Assembly: GCA_020002185.1 (NCBI GenBank)
Contig: JAHLWY010000279.1
Location: 32,501-96,500, forward strand
Source: Paraescarpia echinospica
Lineage: Eukaryota > Annelida > Polychaeta > Sabellida > Siboglinidae
DNA: 64,000 bases
Reading direction: 5' to 3'
The notes beneath the pieces are model-generated. The model saw nothing but the letters and a program-made list of their open reading frames with translations. It was not told the origin of the DNA and ran no database searches. This document shows positions 1-16,112 of this stretch, piece by piece (position 1 is the stretch's first letter; every line of letters starts with the position of its first letter). The translations under genes were made by a program, and so were the position numbers.

Positions 1-1128
<1,128 letters not shown>

Positions 1129-1210
1129 ACCCGAAACATGCACACGTGAGCATGCAAGAATATGTACACAGGGAAACACATCCGGACACTCAAGCTCGCC
1201 TACGTACACA

Positions 1211-1362
1211 TGTCGAAATTGGTTCAAGACGTGGGTACATTCACTCTAGGACGAATATTAAAATATCGAAATTGGTTCAAAGCCTGTGCACATTCAATCT
1301 AGGAACCTTAAATATCGCAATTGGTTCAAGACGTGAGCACAATCAATCCGGGAGAGTATACT
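1211..1362. repeat. Short tandem repeat, about 50 bp x 3
   Basis: Three imperfect copies of a unit of about 50 bp. Each begins with TCG(A/C)AATTGGTTCAA (positions 1213, 1266, 1315) and continues into an ACATTCA-TCTAGG-like segment. No coding function is apparent. Confidence 0.75.
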
Positions 1363-1841
1363 TGGTCGGGAAGACATCGGGGATCCGTCGCCAGTCGTTC
1401 CCCGCGGCCCAGCCCCGACGCCCCATTACCTCGCGTGTTCGCTCCTAGTCAGGCCACGGATGATGAACGGGCGAAATTTGTTTGATGTCGCACCTTCGGT
1501 TCTGGTCGCCTACGCTACAGCGCCGGCGGGGGAACATATTACGTCACACTTCCTGGAAACCGCGGGAGAGTACCTCACAAACAAGCACTCGTACGTGAGA
1601 GAATCATGACCGTACGCGTGGGATACCGAGCGAGCATACGCAAACACATAAACATGCACTTGCAACTAGTAGTGTGACGCAATGTGTTATATACGCAGTT
1701 ACAAGTATGTAGTTAACCTGAACAAAATTAATAATAAATGAATATATACGTGACAGACGAACACACACACACACATGCGCGCGTACACACACACACACAC
1801 ACACGCACGTACGCACACACATTCAGCGCAGTTAGTGCGCG

Positions 1842-1927
1842 CACTCACTCACTCACTCACTCACTCACTCACTCACTCACTCACTCACTCACTCACTCAC
1901 TCACTCACTCACTCACTCACTCACTCA
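1842..1927. repeat. (ACTC)n microsatellite
   Basis: About 21 uninterrupted copies of the tetranucleotide ACTC. CA-rich stretches flank it on both sides (about 1760-1820 and 1930-2000). Confidence 0.95.
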
Positions 1928-2039
1928 ATTCTACTCACACACACTCTCACATAGATATTCATATATATGCACACGCAAAAAAACGCACGCATACTCGCAC
2001 ACACAGGTGCGCGCGCTATGCACAGTCATATATATGCTA

Positions 2040-4027
2040 AAGCGAACGTGTCCAAAACATTCGCAAACACGAGCACGCCTGCAATAATGCGCCCGCACAA
2101 AAAACTTTCAAAGTGAATTGAAACGAATGTATATTCGTATTCTGCATTATATATACGTGCATTTGTATATATGTACGGTAAAAATCGTTTCACTTGTGGC
2201 TGTCACGGAGCCACACTGGTTGCTGGGCTAAATAACGAATAAATGGTTGTGCTGGTTGATAACGAGCGTTAACACCCAAACACCCAATTCAAACCTGGGC
2301 GGCATAAGTAAGTAGCCTATTCTCTATGACGCTGTGGTTGTTTGATGTATCAGTTTGGCGTTTCATGTATCATTTTGGCACCAATCGTTTCCCGCCAGAC
2401 ACGTTGGCAAACTAGGTGACGACAGAGAAAGTTGTTGGCGTCGACAAGCAATTGCTTTATTGCTGCGCCCTTGTGTTATATTTGCCGATTACGCCTCCCT
2501 TAACCATAAATTGTCAGCGTAATGAATGCAGTGATACGTATATATAATGGCACAAACAAACGATGTCAAGCTACCTTTTAATATCGTGATATACATTGGC
2601 ACACAACGGTCAGCGATTCCGGTTCTGCGTTCTAGGTGTCATTTCCGGTTCCGGTCAGACAATGATGTCATTACGCCGATAGATCTGATAGTAATTTGAA
2701 TAACTCGCTTTAACAAAGATGGTTTAGCCAAGAAGCCGCCTATCATACCACTGATGTAGTTGCTGTTGACCTTTCCAGATTTCATCGATATCGCTACTTC
2801 AAAGCGGTATTTTTTTTTAGTATTGGGTCCGAAAAATATCCGCTATTCGTCTTAGCAGAGTTGTTCGTGTTTACCTCCCTCTTCTTATTGTATCGCTACG
2901 TCATGCAACTTCGAACGTCAGCACAATTTAACTCCCAAATCCTCGTTTGGTGGAGCAAGTAAACTATACATTTATGGGTGATTCATACACGACATTTGCT
3001 GCACATTTTGTGTTCGGGCTTTGGCATTCCGCTTCCAATCACTAGACGTCTTCCATATCTCTCAACTTTATGTAACGAAATGCGGCACTGGTCGAAATAA
3101 TTCAAGTTGGTCGTGACATCTGGTAATTTGATCAAGTAAATTATTGTCTGACCAACAATTAACCTTCAAAACCACTTGTCAGCCACGTGGTATTTTAAGA
3201 TAAAGGTTGCACATGGTAACAGGTTAGCTGCCATACGGTAGTGGCTATTATAAGTGGATTGTTTCTTCACAAACTGAATCTGGAATGAGTTCAGCGAAAT
3301 ATTTGAAAAGCTGAGGCACTTGTAATGAGTTAAATGAATATCTTTCTTCGTGATCCTGACGCTACACCCCCCCATAGTTTTACTTCAGTCACGATGTTTG
3401 AAGTTTGAGCCAAGTGTTAACAATTGTCTTGCGTACCGATCTTTGAAGTATGAACTGCGTGTTTGTAATTGTTCCGTATACCGGAGATTCACTTTATCTC
3501 CGACATTATCCTTCGTCTACGCCGCGTTTTTGCTTCCTTTAGAAGGAGTGCATAATCGGATCAACTTCTCCCGTCTCCCGAACTCAGCGTGAAATCGCAT
3601 TGGGACAACACAAAGTCCCGTTGGAACACGAGTTCGCCCGGACGACCCGGCAGACAAGAATGTTTGCGGCAGCCCCGGGCACCGCCTCGTTGCCCGTGTT
3701 TCATCGCTGCGCTGTGATGCTGAACGAAGGCGACGCGAGGTGCTAACAAGTCTTCACCCAACCTGTAACGTCTCCGCCACCGCTCGTTAATCGCCGCTAT
3801 TGCGAGCGCCGGTGTGCTTTGAACTGGTCGGCGCTGTCCGGTCTACGCAGCCATGCTCATTGACACGATACGACCCGCGCACTCCGGACACGCTTCTCAT
3901 GCGTGCCTCATTGATGCCGGACCCTACGTACGGAAAATTGGAACGTGGTGCAAAATCATCACGGAGCATTTCAGCAGACCGTGGTAAATGGGAACATATT
4001 AACATATTTGTAAAATATTATTTATTA
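2040..4027. other. Non-coding, nothing recognised
   Basis: Unique-looking sequence with only short unsupported open frames. I found no domain, RNA gene or mobile element. Confidence 0.5.
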
Positions 4028-4507
4028 TCAATAATAATAACAATAATAATAATAACAATAATAATAATAACAATAATAATAGCACTAATAATAACAATGA
4101 TAATAGCAATAATAACAACAATAATAATAGCAATAATAATAGCAATAATAATAGCAATAATAACATCAATAATAATAGCAATAATAATAACAATAATAAT
4201 AGCAATACTAATAATAACAATAATAATAACAACAATAATAATAACACTAATAATAGCAATATTAACAACAATAATAATAATAACGTGAATAATAGCAATA
4301 ATAACAATAATAACAGCATAATAATAGCAATAATAATAGCAAGAATAATAGCAATAATAATAGCACTAATAACAACAATAATAACAACAATAATAATAAC
4401 AATAATAATAACATAATAATGACAAATAATAATAATAACAATAATAATAACAATAATAATAATAGCCATTATAGTAACACTAACAATAATAATAACAATA
4501 ATAATAC
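4028..4507. repeat. (AAT/AAC)n trinucleotide array
   Basis: About 480 bp of imperfect trinucleotide repeat, mostly AAT with AAC, AGC and ACT variants. It gives spurious Ile-rich and Leu-rich open frames on the two strands. Interspersed variants suggest an old array. Confidence 0.95.
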
Positions 4508-5110
4508 AAATACATTTACTTCTTTTTTCATCAAATATCCTCGAAAATCGAGCTCAGTGGCGTAACAAAACCAAAAGATTAAGCAATCTCTTAAGCTATT
4601 TCAATTGAAAGTCTTCAGCAGATGGACGATAAGGGCGCATGTTCATGTTGTTTTAAACTGTTCTTAACAAAAGTAACGTTTTACCAGTAGACCCGGTTGT
4701 TTTCCCTATAAATGTGTTGATATACCGTAGTTCGACACTCCAAAGCGAGGATAACGAGCAATACATTCTGTCTTCTTCTTGTGCTCTTTTTGGTATGTCG
4801 TCCACCTTTCCATCATTTACTACGGTGATTGGCGATTGTGGAAACTGCTAACGCGCAACGCGGTTCTCAGTTGCGATCTGTAAACATATCTGGCAGAGTG
4901 ATGAATGGCATACGCTATGCACGTGGACAAGATTCTAAAATGACCCCACTTTAGAAGAAACGAAATACCCGAAAACGAAAACATTCCTACTTGGCTAGGC
5001 TAATTAGCCGTCCAAGGAAAGCAGCGCCAGGCATTTTTCTCAAACCGTTTATGCCACAAATAGAGCCACTCCTAGTATGACAACAAGCGATGTCTGGAAA
5101 AGGGAAGGCG

Positions 5111-6954
<1,844 letters not shown>

Positions 6955-6955
6955 C

Positions 6956-7023
<68 letters not shown>

Positions 7024-7116
7024 CTGTGTGTGTGTCTATATATATACATATATGCATATATATATGTATGTATGCATATATATATATATATATATAGGTA
7101 TGCATGTATGTATATG

Positions 7117-7171
<55 letters not shown>
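6955..7171. repeat. (GT)n plus (AT)n compound microsatellite
   Basis: A GT tract of about 70 bp is followed by about 135 bp of TA/TATG repeats. A further pure AT tract lies at 7409-7440. Confidence 0.95.
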
Positions 7172-7406
7172 GTATTTGGAGTTATAAGTGTTATCACTCT
7201 GAGCACCTCTGTTCACATTTTTGATAGATATACTAGTCTTGTCCGAGAAGCAGACCATTATATTTTAATCGAACCTAGTGAAATTGTGAGTGTTTAATAC
7301 TTCGCGTATGCGATATCCTTCCGTGCCTTAGCTAGCGCTTTTTCGTCAACAAGCGTGAAACTTTCGGATCCCTCAAACAGACGTACAGCACTTATGATAA
7401 ATATAT

Positions 7407-7442
<36 letters not shown>

Positions 7443-7527
7443 GGGTTCGATTAGTTCCGTGGGTGTTATCAAATTGAACGGGCAGAGGGGTTGGGGCCGC
7501 TGACAAATGATAGCTTTTGATCAGTAT

Positions 7528-7605
7528 TAAATAAATAAATATACTTATATAGCGCCAACTCTAGTTAGAAACTATTTAAGGCGCTTTACGTATAAAATAA
7601 TAATA
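7528..7605 (-). mobile_element. Retroposon 3'-end remnant
   Basis: An (AAAT)n stretch is followed by sequence with GCGCC and GGCGCTTTAC spaced blocks ending in TATAAAATAATAATAA. On the minus strand this reads as the common invertebrate retroposon end in which 'AAAGCGC...GCGCTATATAA' precedes a (TTTA)n tail. A similar end lies at about 38.94 kb on the + strand. The assignment rests on this pattern alone. Confidence 0.4.
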
Positions 7606-8884
7606 AATCAAAAAAGTAATTAATTAAATGTTCAAAGATAACCATACAATTTTGACATTTCCTAAAGGAAGCGATAATAATGATGAGTAGCATGAGACGG
7701 TGCATGGGTGATTTCATTGAGGTTTGAACGTGTGCACGATGACCGCGATGCCATTGCCACCTGAGATTTGCTTCGAGTCATTTTGCTTGAGCAAAACTCT
7801 TTTTAACCGTTTTATTTCTCCAGACGTTATCTTTTTTTTCTTTGACTAGGTTTTGTGATATAATTATATTGTTCTGTGTCATAGCTTGATTCAATTCCTC
7901 GGTCAAAATAGTACAGCAACGGTTACTTTCCTGTTCTTAAGCACTCTTTCCTGTTTGATCCTAAGATAAGACGGAAACAATTTAATCGGGTGACATTGTT
8001 AATAGCACGGTTATCGCGATATTGTAATTACCTGCTAATATAACTACAGGCAGTGACGACAAGGTCTTAAATAACTATGTGTAAAATTGCTGCCTTGCTG
8101 ACAATAATCGCTTGTTAAAATCAATCCTTTTATGACAGTATCTTTCTTGATAAAGTAGAATTATTGTCGTTTAAAATGCGTGATATTCGTTACGTACAAA
8201 TACAAGATAAAGATAACTTCGGACATGCATAACAATAACAATTATATAGGTGGATAGGCCCTATACTAATATTGATATCAACTTTATTACGTTTTATTTA
8301 TATAATACTACTAATAACAATTATTATAGCTTTACATAATAAAAGCCTTTTGTTTTTGATATTACTACAGGATGGTCGTCTTCAAATAAACACCTAACGT
8401 TCGTACGTTGTTTTGCACTAACCAGAATACATAATAGAAATGTGTTTAAATTAGCTCTAGTTTAATTAAAATGTAATAGTTGGACGGACGAGTTGTCTGC
8501 GCATCGACAGAATGGGATGAGTTGATGATCAGGGCGATGTGGTGTAGGATAACTCGACGAATCGCGAGTGACACGAATGACTGTGTACCGAAATGACCAC
8601 ACACCTAGCTTGAACACGAACTACCCACCGTGTCGTCTCTCGGGGTGCGCTGTCGTGCTCTTCATCAACCGTCATGCATTTAAGTTTAGTGGCATAACTT
8701 TAAATATCCACATTGGTTTTTGCGGTAAGAATAAATTAGAAATGGCAATGGACTGTTATGCAATGTACATGATGTATAAGGAGAACCCCTGCTACGAAAA
8801 TGTGGTCTACCATGGAACGTTACGACCATCGACATTAGGCTGATGTATGAACATATTCACCGCTATATTATTATTATAGAGGTA
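7606..8884. other. Non-coding, AT-rich
   Basis: AT-rich sequence with short unsupported frames. I see nothing specific. Confidence 0.45.
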
Positions 8885-8956
8885 ATCATGGAGTACAGCA
8901 GGAAGTTATGTGTGGGAATTTATAATATACACACACACATATATATATATATAAAT

Positions 8957-9022
<66 letters not shown>

Positions 9023-9116
9023 ATTATAAATTCCGACACATAACTTCCTGCTGTATTTCATGATGATATATATATATATACTATTATATATATATATATC
9101 ATCATGAAATACACAG
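8885..9116. repeat. Two abutting (TA)n-cored hairpins
   Basis: Arms at about 8885-8950 and 9000-9064 are inverted copies: AGCAGGAAGTTATGTGT on the left and ACACATAACTTCCTGCT on the right. They flank CA/TA/GT dinucleotide sequence. The right arm is shared with a second hairpin at about 9050-9116, where ATTTCATGATGATATA faces TATCATCATGAAAT around a 4-base turn. This is a foldback or MITE-like structure, or a microsatellite palindrome. Confidence 0.85.
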
Positions 9117-9935
9117 TATATTATATATATATATATATATATATAATTCTATATTAAATAAAATAATGCTTGATTACTATTGCAAATACTAATTTCGAAA
9201 GTAAGATGTTTGCTTGCGACACAATATTCGAGCGTTTTCTTAAATTTGATAACATAACATTTACTGTGATCGATTAACATTATTTTGTGAACGTCTTAAA
9301 ACATTTGACCTCATTTGAAATATTGAGTTAGGCATAACAATATTGCAGTGGCAGAACCGTCTAATTGTTTGATATTATTTGGTAAATAATTTTTCTCCTT
9401 AAACTCCAATCATGTTTTTTGGCATTCAGTTTTACTTTATAGTTTATTATATTTATATGGACTCGTTCTCAACTGGGTGATAGGGATACAAAATGTCACA
9501 AGTAATGCCAATAGCACCTCGCGAGAAGGTTTCAGTTTATGAATACTGTTGACAATCGCCAAAGATGGCGTTTAACTACAACCATGCCTACGTCTTTAAA
9601 TAATACTTTGATATTTTCAAACTTATATGTTAACGTAGGCGCATTTTAGTGTATATAGTCCAATAAAGGAGATGGAATAAAGTAACAAATAATAATAATG
9701 ATAAATAATAATTATTTATTTATTTGTTAACCGGCATAATACTGTTTCACCGTAAACGGTCAGTACGTGTGTTTCGAACGTCTATTTTACACAGACAAAG
9801 CGACCCTTAGTGTAAAGTCATATATTGCTCGATTATCTTTTTTTTGTTGAAAAAGGTCTTGGCAATTCCCCGCTTTTCACCACATAAAAAACATTTTAAC
9901 AAATAAAAATATATCATTTGAAGTGAGAAAACGTG

Positions 9936-10360
9936 CATATTGCTATATGGATGTGAATCCTGGACAATAACCAAAATTTCACAAAAAACCATTGAAGCCA
10001 CTAAAATGTGGTTCTTAAGAAGAATGCTGCGAGTGCCATGGACTGCAAAGCAAAGCAATGAAGTCATCCTTAGGACAGCCAAATCAAAAAGAAAGATCAT
10101 CAACAAAGTTAGAACACAACAAGCACGATTTATAGGCCATGTCATGAGAAAGAAAAAGTTAGAATAAATAGTAACAACAGGAAAGATAGAAGGAAAAAGA
10201 TCCAGAGGACGCCAGAGAATAAAAATAATAGATAGTTTCTCAACTTGGTGTGGAAGGAGCACAACAGAACTGCTACACACTACACACGACCGTGCGGTTT
10301 GGAGGGCCATGATCGCCAATGCCTGTGACAGACATGGTACATAGAAGAAGAAGAAGAATT
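9936..10360 (+). pseudogene. Truncated non-LTR retrotransposon 3' end
   Basis: The frame at 9940-10167 carries the tail of a LINE reverse transcriptase: LYGCESWTITK, then MWFLRRMLRVPWT, then RFIGHVMRKKKLE. These blocks are typical of the C-terminal region of RTE-like endonuclease/RT proteins. After an in-frame TAA the same frame goes on (GKRSRGRQRIKI ... WRAMIANACDRHGT) to a second stop, so the copy carries at least one nonsense change. The sequence ends in a GAA repeat (about 10348-10358), which suits a LINE with a short-repeat tail. The endonuclease, RT palm and 5' region are missing, as in 5' truncation. The longer minus-strand frame over the same bases is a shadow. Confidence 0.85.
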
Positions 10361-12192
10361 CCCCGATGTCACAATGTTACATGTTTCGTTCAATCAAACA
10401 ACCTCAGTCGACTACTAGTCAATTTGGCCTAAAACATTGGAACAACAAATCTGACCAACTCCTACTTCAAATTATACAGAAACTACAGATCGGAGATAGT
10501 CTTGATATTCCATGTTAAAAAATCAACTGTATAATATGAACATCGACGGTCACAGGATTTACCGACAATACATGTTGGTATTATTGACAACAGTAGCTGA
10601 CGTAATTAATTACCTCTGGTGCACTCTTGCTCGTCATAACATACCCGTAAATTACACAAGTCGATAACTTGATGCTCACAGTGTTGGTACATTTTGTCTC
10701 ATCAATAATATCCTTCTGTTACTGACATTAGTAGTTATGGGTCACGATATTGTTTACTCAACTGGTTGTCACCGCTGAAAACTGTAGACATATTGCTCAC
10801 TCTCGGGGGTGATATTGAATCGTCATCCCTGGTTAAGAATACTACATACAGAACGTCCATAAAGGTAATTATTCTAGTACATACTACGTGGGGATGTTCT
10901 TAAGAGGCCGTCTCAGACACGTGTCCCCAACTAATATGCTTGACATTCGTTGCTAACTTTGATGGCATGCGTTCATTAGCGAACGATGGGATCACAACAC
11001 TACTGCATGCGGCACCTCGGAAGTTACACAGTTATAATTCCATGCGTGGTACAGCATGGTAGCTGAAATATATCGCGTCCAACATCTAACAAATCGACAA
11101 GTGTTAACTTGAGTGGGAATTAATATGTTGCATTAGTAGCTCGGTCCATCCTCAATACACACAGTCGTGAACCAGTTCCGCTATAGGAGCAACTCGATAT
11201 CGACTCGCGGGTGAAGCGTAATTATTTTATCGCACCGACACGCGGTCGTTTTTGACATGACACTACCCGGTGTCACGCATCAAAGGCGGGTCCGTTTGCG
11301 TCTGTCTCTCCCAATCTGTCCCGTCCCGCCCTACAGGTGTCATCGTGTGTCCCTGCTGAACATATGATTAACATATCACTGAGGCGATTTGTTGACGTCG
11401 GTGCGCTTCTTGTCCGAGGATCGTTCGGCGACTTGTAGCGCACGCTAATTGCGAGCTGGCGTACTTGAAATTGTTGCTAGAACCGGCGACATGAGGGGGA
11501 TGAGTTCACATTGACGACCACCCATCGCTGACGCAGGGTGGGCCGCCTTCTTCACGTAGTTGGGGCAGTTGGACGCCCGGCGTCTTTTGATGTCGCGGGA
11601 ACTGATTAGATTGAGACAGCGTTTGAGGACCACGAGACGCCTCCATGAGAATCCGCTGTTTTGGTGGTCCGTCATATCGAGATCGCCGATAGTATTGTTC
11701 TACTGTCCACGGACAACCGTGCAACTATGCACCGGTGTAGAATGAATTGTAATCGGTTCGATAGCATCGCATAAGAACAGTACAGAATCGGTGTTCGTAC
11801 TGTCCAAGTATTCGCATCTGAAGACGTTGCATTGTCGTGCAATTTTGCTATGTATTGGGGGGTTGGCCTAAGACGTTATAGCGATTTCTGATAGCGGCGT
11901 CAATACGAGTTATAGACATGTGTAAACCAGATGTGCACTTTGATAATAACCTGTGTATATTTGGCGCAATAATTGTGGTGGAGCGCGAATTTAAGTCAAT
12001 TATATACATATTTCCGTAACTGTTCCAACATATGACAAGACTATAAGCATTACGACGCAACTCTGACACAATGTCCACCCAGTAGTTTTGCAGTAACAAA
12101 CAATTGTAGTTGTGAAATGTAGTTTGTCTACGAGATAAATAGCAAACTGTCTCACAAAATTGTAGCATATATCGTCATGTTATCATTAATAT
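10361..12192. other. Non-coding, nothing recognised
   Basis: Mixed composition. The overlapping open frames near 11.45-11.75 kb on both strands match no family I can name. Confidence 0.45.
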
Positions 12193-12414
12193 ACGACGAA
12201 TGACAGAGCGTAATATTTGATATATATACACACATATAATGGTCATGTTACAGTTAATATATATTACACATATATATACAGTGTAATATATATATATATA
12301 TGTAATGTATATATATATATATATATATATATACAGTGTAATATATATTAACTGTAACATGACCATTATAAGTGTGTATATATATATCAAATATTACGCT
12401 CTGTCATTCGTCGT
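12193..12414. repeat. Long near-perfect hairpin (foldback/MITE-like)
   Basis: The left arm begins ACGACGAATGACAGAGCG and the right arm ends CGCTCTGTCATTCGTCGT. The arms are about 78 bp, pair almost perfectly through GGTCATGTTACAGTTAATAT, and are separated by about 65 bp of TA-rich sequence. No protein is encoded. The length and unique outer arms suggest a foldback element or MITE rather than a simple TA tract. Confidence 0.85.
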
Positions 12415-12814
12415 GTAATGTGATAGCAGTACTTGTAGGACAACAGGTAACAGTTGCTGTAGTTCTTTTCGCATCTGGTTTTATTGTTCTGCTTCTAACT
12501 TCGGTAAGACGCACACCTGGATTGTGAACGCCCTGTCGCAGAGAGTTGATGGATGAACTGTGATAAATGCGGGTCAACAAAGAGTTACAACTATATTCAC
12601 ATCAACCCATGGGAGTCCAACGAACAGCGTTCTTGTCTGTCAAGTAGATGAAAGGGGTGCTTCGAAGCACGGTTGGCACAGTTACGTAACAAAAACGCCC
12701 CATCATTATGTATTGTGAAACCGTCTGAAAAAACATCTCAAAACCATTGTTTAGTCTACATTTTTGTGTTAGCTACTACAAACGTGTATATCATATGAGC
12801 GTGCGTGAGAATTG

Positions 12815-12815
12815 T

Positions 12816-12886
<71 letters not shown>

Positions 12887-12898
12887 TGTACGTGTATG

Positions 12899-12956
<58 letters not shown>
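12815..12956. repeat. (GT)n then (TA)n
   Basis: About 70 bp of GT, a short TGTACATG spacer, then about 50 bp of TA. Spurious frames cover it in several phases. Confidence 0.95.
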
Positions 12957-12958
<2 letters not shown>

Positions 12959-13442
12959 TGAGTGCATATGACAAGCTATATCACTAAACATATACTTATA
13001 TATCACAGGCATTTCGATATGCATAAATGTATGCTTTAGCTTAGATAAAGGTGTATATCTTTTATTCACTAGCATTTTACAGAAGGGTTTAAATTAGTAC
13101 GACGAACAAAGCATAACTTCAATATTGAGTATATTATTATATTAAATTGTGTAGTTCTTAATAAACATTTTCCCACCAAATTAATAACGCATGGTTACTG
13201 TAGTGACGGCTACGACGGCACTTCAAAGTGTCTATTTAACATGGAATGTTAGTGATGTAATAATTATGATATACAAAAAGGACATCGGCCATTACATGAA
13301 TGTGTCGCGCTGTACTGTCTTTTGTCACCTATGGTAGGAACTAAGTTTCCACACGTTTTTACAGGCACCTGTTGCCGACATGTCTATCGACATTTGGAGC
13401 GGCCCGTCTGCAGTAAATTGTTGTCACATTTGGGAACCTACA

Positions 13443-13514
13443 CATTTTGGATATATATATATATATCCAAAAAGTCGTCATATATATATATATATAATTA
13501 TATATTATATAATT

Positions 13515-13562
<48 letters not shown>
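13443..13562. repeat. (TA)n with small palindrome
   Basis: Broken TA tract. At its left end TTTTGGATATAT and ATATATCCAAAA form a perfect palindrome. A GTAAATAAAGTTTATTGTTATT stretch follows at about 13605 and may be a retroposon tail. Confidence 0.85.
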
Positions 13563-13565
<3 letters not shown>

Positions 13566-13740
13566 ATTCGTGAACAGGGGTAATTAGTCCCGGATTTGAT
13601 GGTGTGTAAATAAAGTTTATTGTTATTATTATTAAATGTCATTATTATTTGTTTTTATATTGCATAGTATATGACTATACACATGCATAACTATACACAT
13701 GTAGGAGTGTATCGTATACCAAATAGCAAAACTAGAAATA

Positions 13741-13773
13741 ATCACACACACACATAAACGCACAAACGGACAC

Positions 13774-13868
<95 letters not shown>

Positions 13869-14105
13869 CACATACACACACAGGCACATACACACTAACA
13901 CACTCACGCACACTCTCACTCACACGCACACACACACGCACACACACACGCACGCATACACGCGCACACGCACGCACACACGCACGCACACACGCACGCA
14001 CGCACACACGCGCACACGCACACACACACGCACACACGCGCACACGTGCACACGCGCACACGCGCACACGCACACACGCACATACGCACACACGCGCACA
14101 CACGT
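13741..14105. repeat. (CA)n / (CGCA)n array
   Basis: About 365 bp of CA repeat, grading rightwards into CGCACA variants. It yields Cys/Val/Arg open frames in several phases that should not be taken as genes. Confidence 0.96.
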
Positions 14106-14877
14106 GCAACTGGAAATGCGAGCGTTCATATATGTAAATATTATATTAGACTCTACGTACGTTTTTAAATGCGTACATAATTATTATTTAGTGGCATACG
14201 TAAGTGTGTGAACATTATGCATTTACTAATGCCTGCTATAGAAAAACATTTCCAAATACAATTTGTTTAAGGTGTTATGATGCAGTAGTTTATTAAGAAA
14301 TATTTCGTACTGGCGCCAGGGTATGGAACGGAATTAGGTTTGCATCAACGTAATTACTCTGTTCGCATGAGGTCGCCACCTGTCTTGGTGTAGATTAATT
14401 ACGTGTTTGACCTAAATTTCGCCGCGATCAAACGGATTATTCTGCCATGTTAACACTGCACATGGCTTCTGACAGGTGGACGCTGCATACTATGAAGCAC
14501 TAGAAACGTTGTGTGACACTATTTCCGCTACATTTGTTTGTACATAGCAGACTTGGTTTGAAACAGCGCATTGTGAAGTGATTCTTGCAAATGCCTATTC
14601 GTCCATGTGCGAGTACAGAGTTTTTGAAATATAACCGCAACTTTACATATGTATTTGATTTTTCATTTATGTATGAAAAAGGCAATCAAAACTAACATAA
14701 GTTTACAAGAACTTTATTGATACAAGCTCAGTTCAGCGGGCATACTCGCTGAGTCACGTCGGTTTCTGTCGGATCTAAACAGCCAATATATAATATGTCT
14801 GACAAAAATACAATCTGAGCTTACATGCATTTTAATACAAACCGCAATTGTTTTTTTACCTTTGTGTTTGTGTGTGC

Positions 14878-14932
14878 ATATATGCACGCACGCACGCATG
14901 CATGCATGCGTGCGTGCGTGCGTGCGTGCGTG

Positions 14933-14977
<45 letters not shown>

Positions 14978-15094
14978 ATATGTATGTGTGTGTATATAAG
15001 TATGTGTGTCTATGAGTATGTATGTATGTATGTATGTATGTATGTATGTATGTATGCATGCATGCATGTGTGTGTGTATGTATGTATGTATGTA

Positions 15095-15149
<55 letters not shown>

Positions 15150-15226
15150 ATATATGCATGTATGCATGTATGCATGTATGCATGTATGCATGTATGCATG
15201 TATGCAAGTAAGTATGCATGTATGTG
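14878..15226. repeat. Composite TG / ATGT / GCAT array
   Basis: Alternating blocks of GCAC, GCGT, GT, ATGT and GTATGCAT repeats. The open frames on both strands (up to 189 codons) are pure repeat artefacts. Confidence 0.95.
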
Positions 15227-15249
15227 ACTATGTATGAATGTAGGGTCTA

Positions 15250-15434
15250 TACATATGACACTTTGTTCCATCACTGATCTCATCCACCCATATCATTTGT
15301 AGTATTCCAGTCTTCCGCATGCCTTCACTCATTCCGATCATTATTGGTTTTTCCAACCTGTCATCTTCTATACGCCTATTATGCCTGATGTACAGTCGAG
15401 TGTGTTTGAGATAGGTGCTTATTGTGGGGTACAT
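15250..15434 (-). pseudogene. LINE reverse-transcriptase C-terminal fragment
   Basis: On the minus strand the frame contains HNRRIEDDRLEKPIMIGMSE and then GMRKTGILQMIWVDEI. It resembles the C-terminal segment of RTE-like LINE proteins, where a basic 'RR..D.LEK.IM.G..EG.R..GRP...W.D.I' stretch is common. The fragment is short, lacks the RT palm and runs into the TATG repeat, so it is a relic. The family is inferred from this motif alone. Confidence 0.6.
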
Positions 15435-15644
15435 GACCGATTTTTTTCAATGACGAACCTGTTTGTTCTCCTTGGCGTAGATGGAGTTATTGATGGAAAC
15501 TATTCATATATGCATATAAATAGTCTTCGCCCAGTAGTTGCACCTCGCTACATAGAAACTTACTTTTATTTCCACAATACAAGTATTATTGTCGATTCGT
15601 TACTACATAATCTAGCTTATATATTATGATTATACGCACGGTGT

Positions 15645-16112
15645 TTGCATGTACATGCACACTGCATGTACATGTACACTGCATGTACAAGCACACTGCA
15701 TGTACATGCACACTGCATGTACATGCACACTGCATGTACATGAACACTGTATGTACATGCACACTGCATGTACATGCACACTGCATGTACATGTACACTG
15801 CATGTACAAGCACACTGCATGTACATGCACACTGCATGTACATGTACACTGCATGTACAAGCACACTGCATGTACATGCACACTGCATGTACATGCACAC
15901 TGCATGTACATGCACACTGCATGTACATGCACACTGCATGTACATGAACACTGCATGTACATGCACACTGCATGTACATGTACACTGCATGTACAAGCAC
16001 ACTGCATGTACATGCACACTGCATGTACATGCACACTGCATGTACATGAACACTGTATGTACATGCACACTGCATGTGCATACACACTGCATGTGCATAC
16101 ACACTGCATGTA
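15645..16112. repeat. 17-bp palindromic minisatellite
   Basis: About 27 copies of a 17-bp unit, ACTGCATGTACATGCAC, with TGTAC and AAGCAC variants. The unit holds the perfect 14-bp palindrome TGCATGTACATGCA. Because 17 is not divisible by 3, the array stays open in every frame and gives five overlapping open frames of 160-180 codons on both strands, all spurious. Confidence 0.96.

Noticed and set aside
3999..4469. Leu/Ile-rich 'membrane protein' frames
   Set aside because: Product of the AAT/AAC trinucleotide array.
9807..10319. Minus-strand frame of 170 codons
   Set aside because: Shadow of the + strand LINE C-terminus, whose motifs are recognisable.
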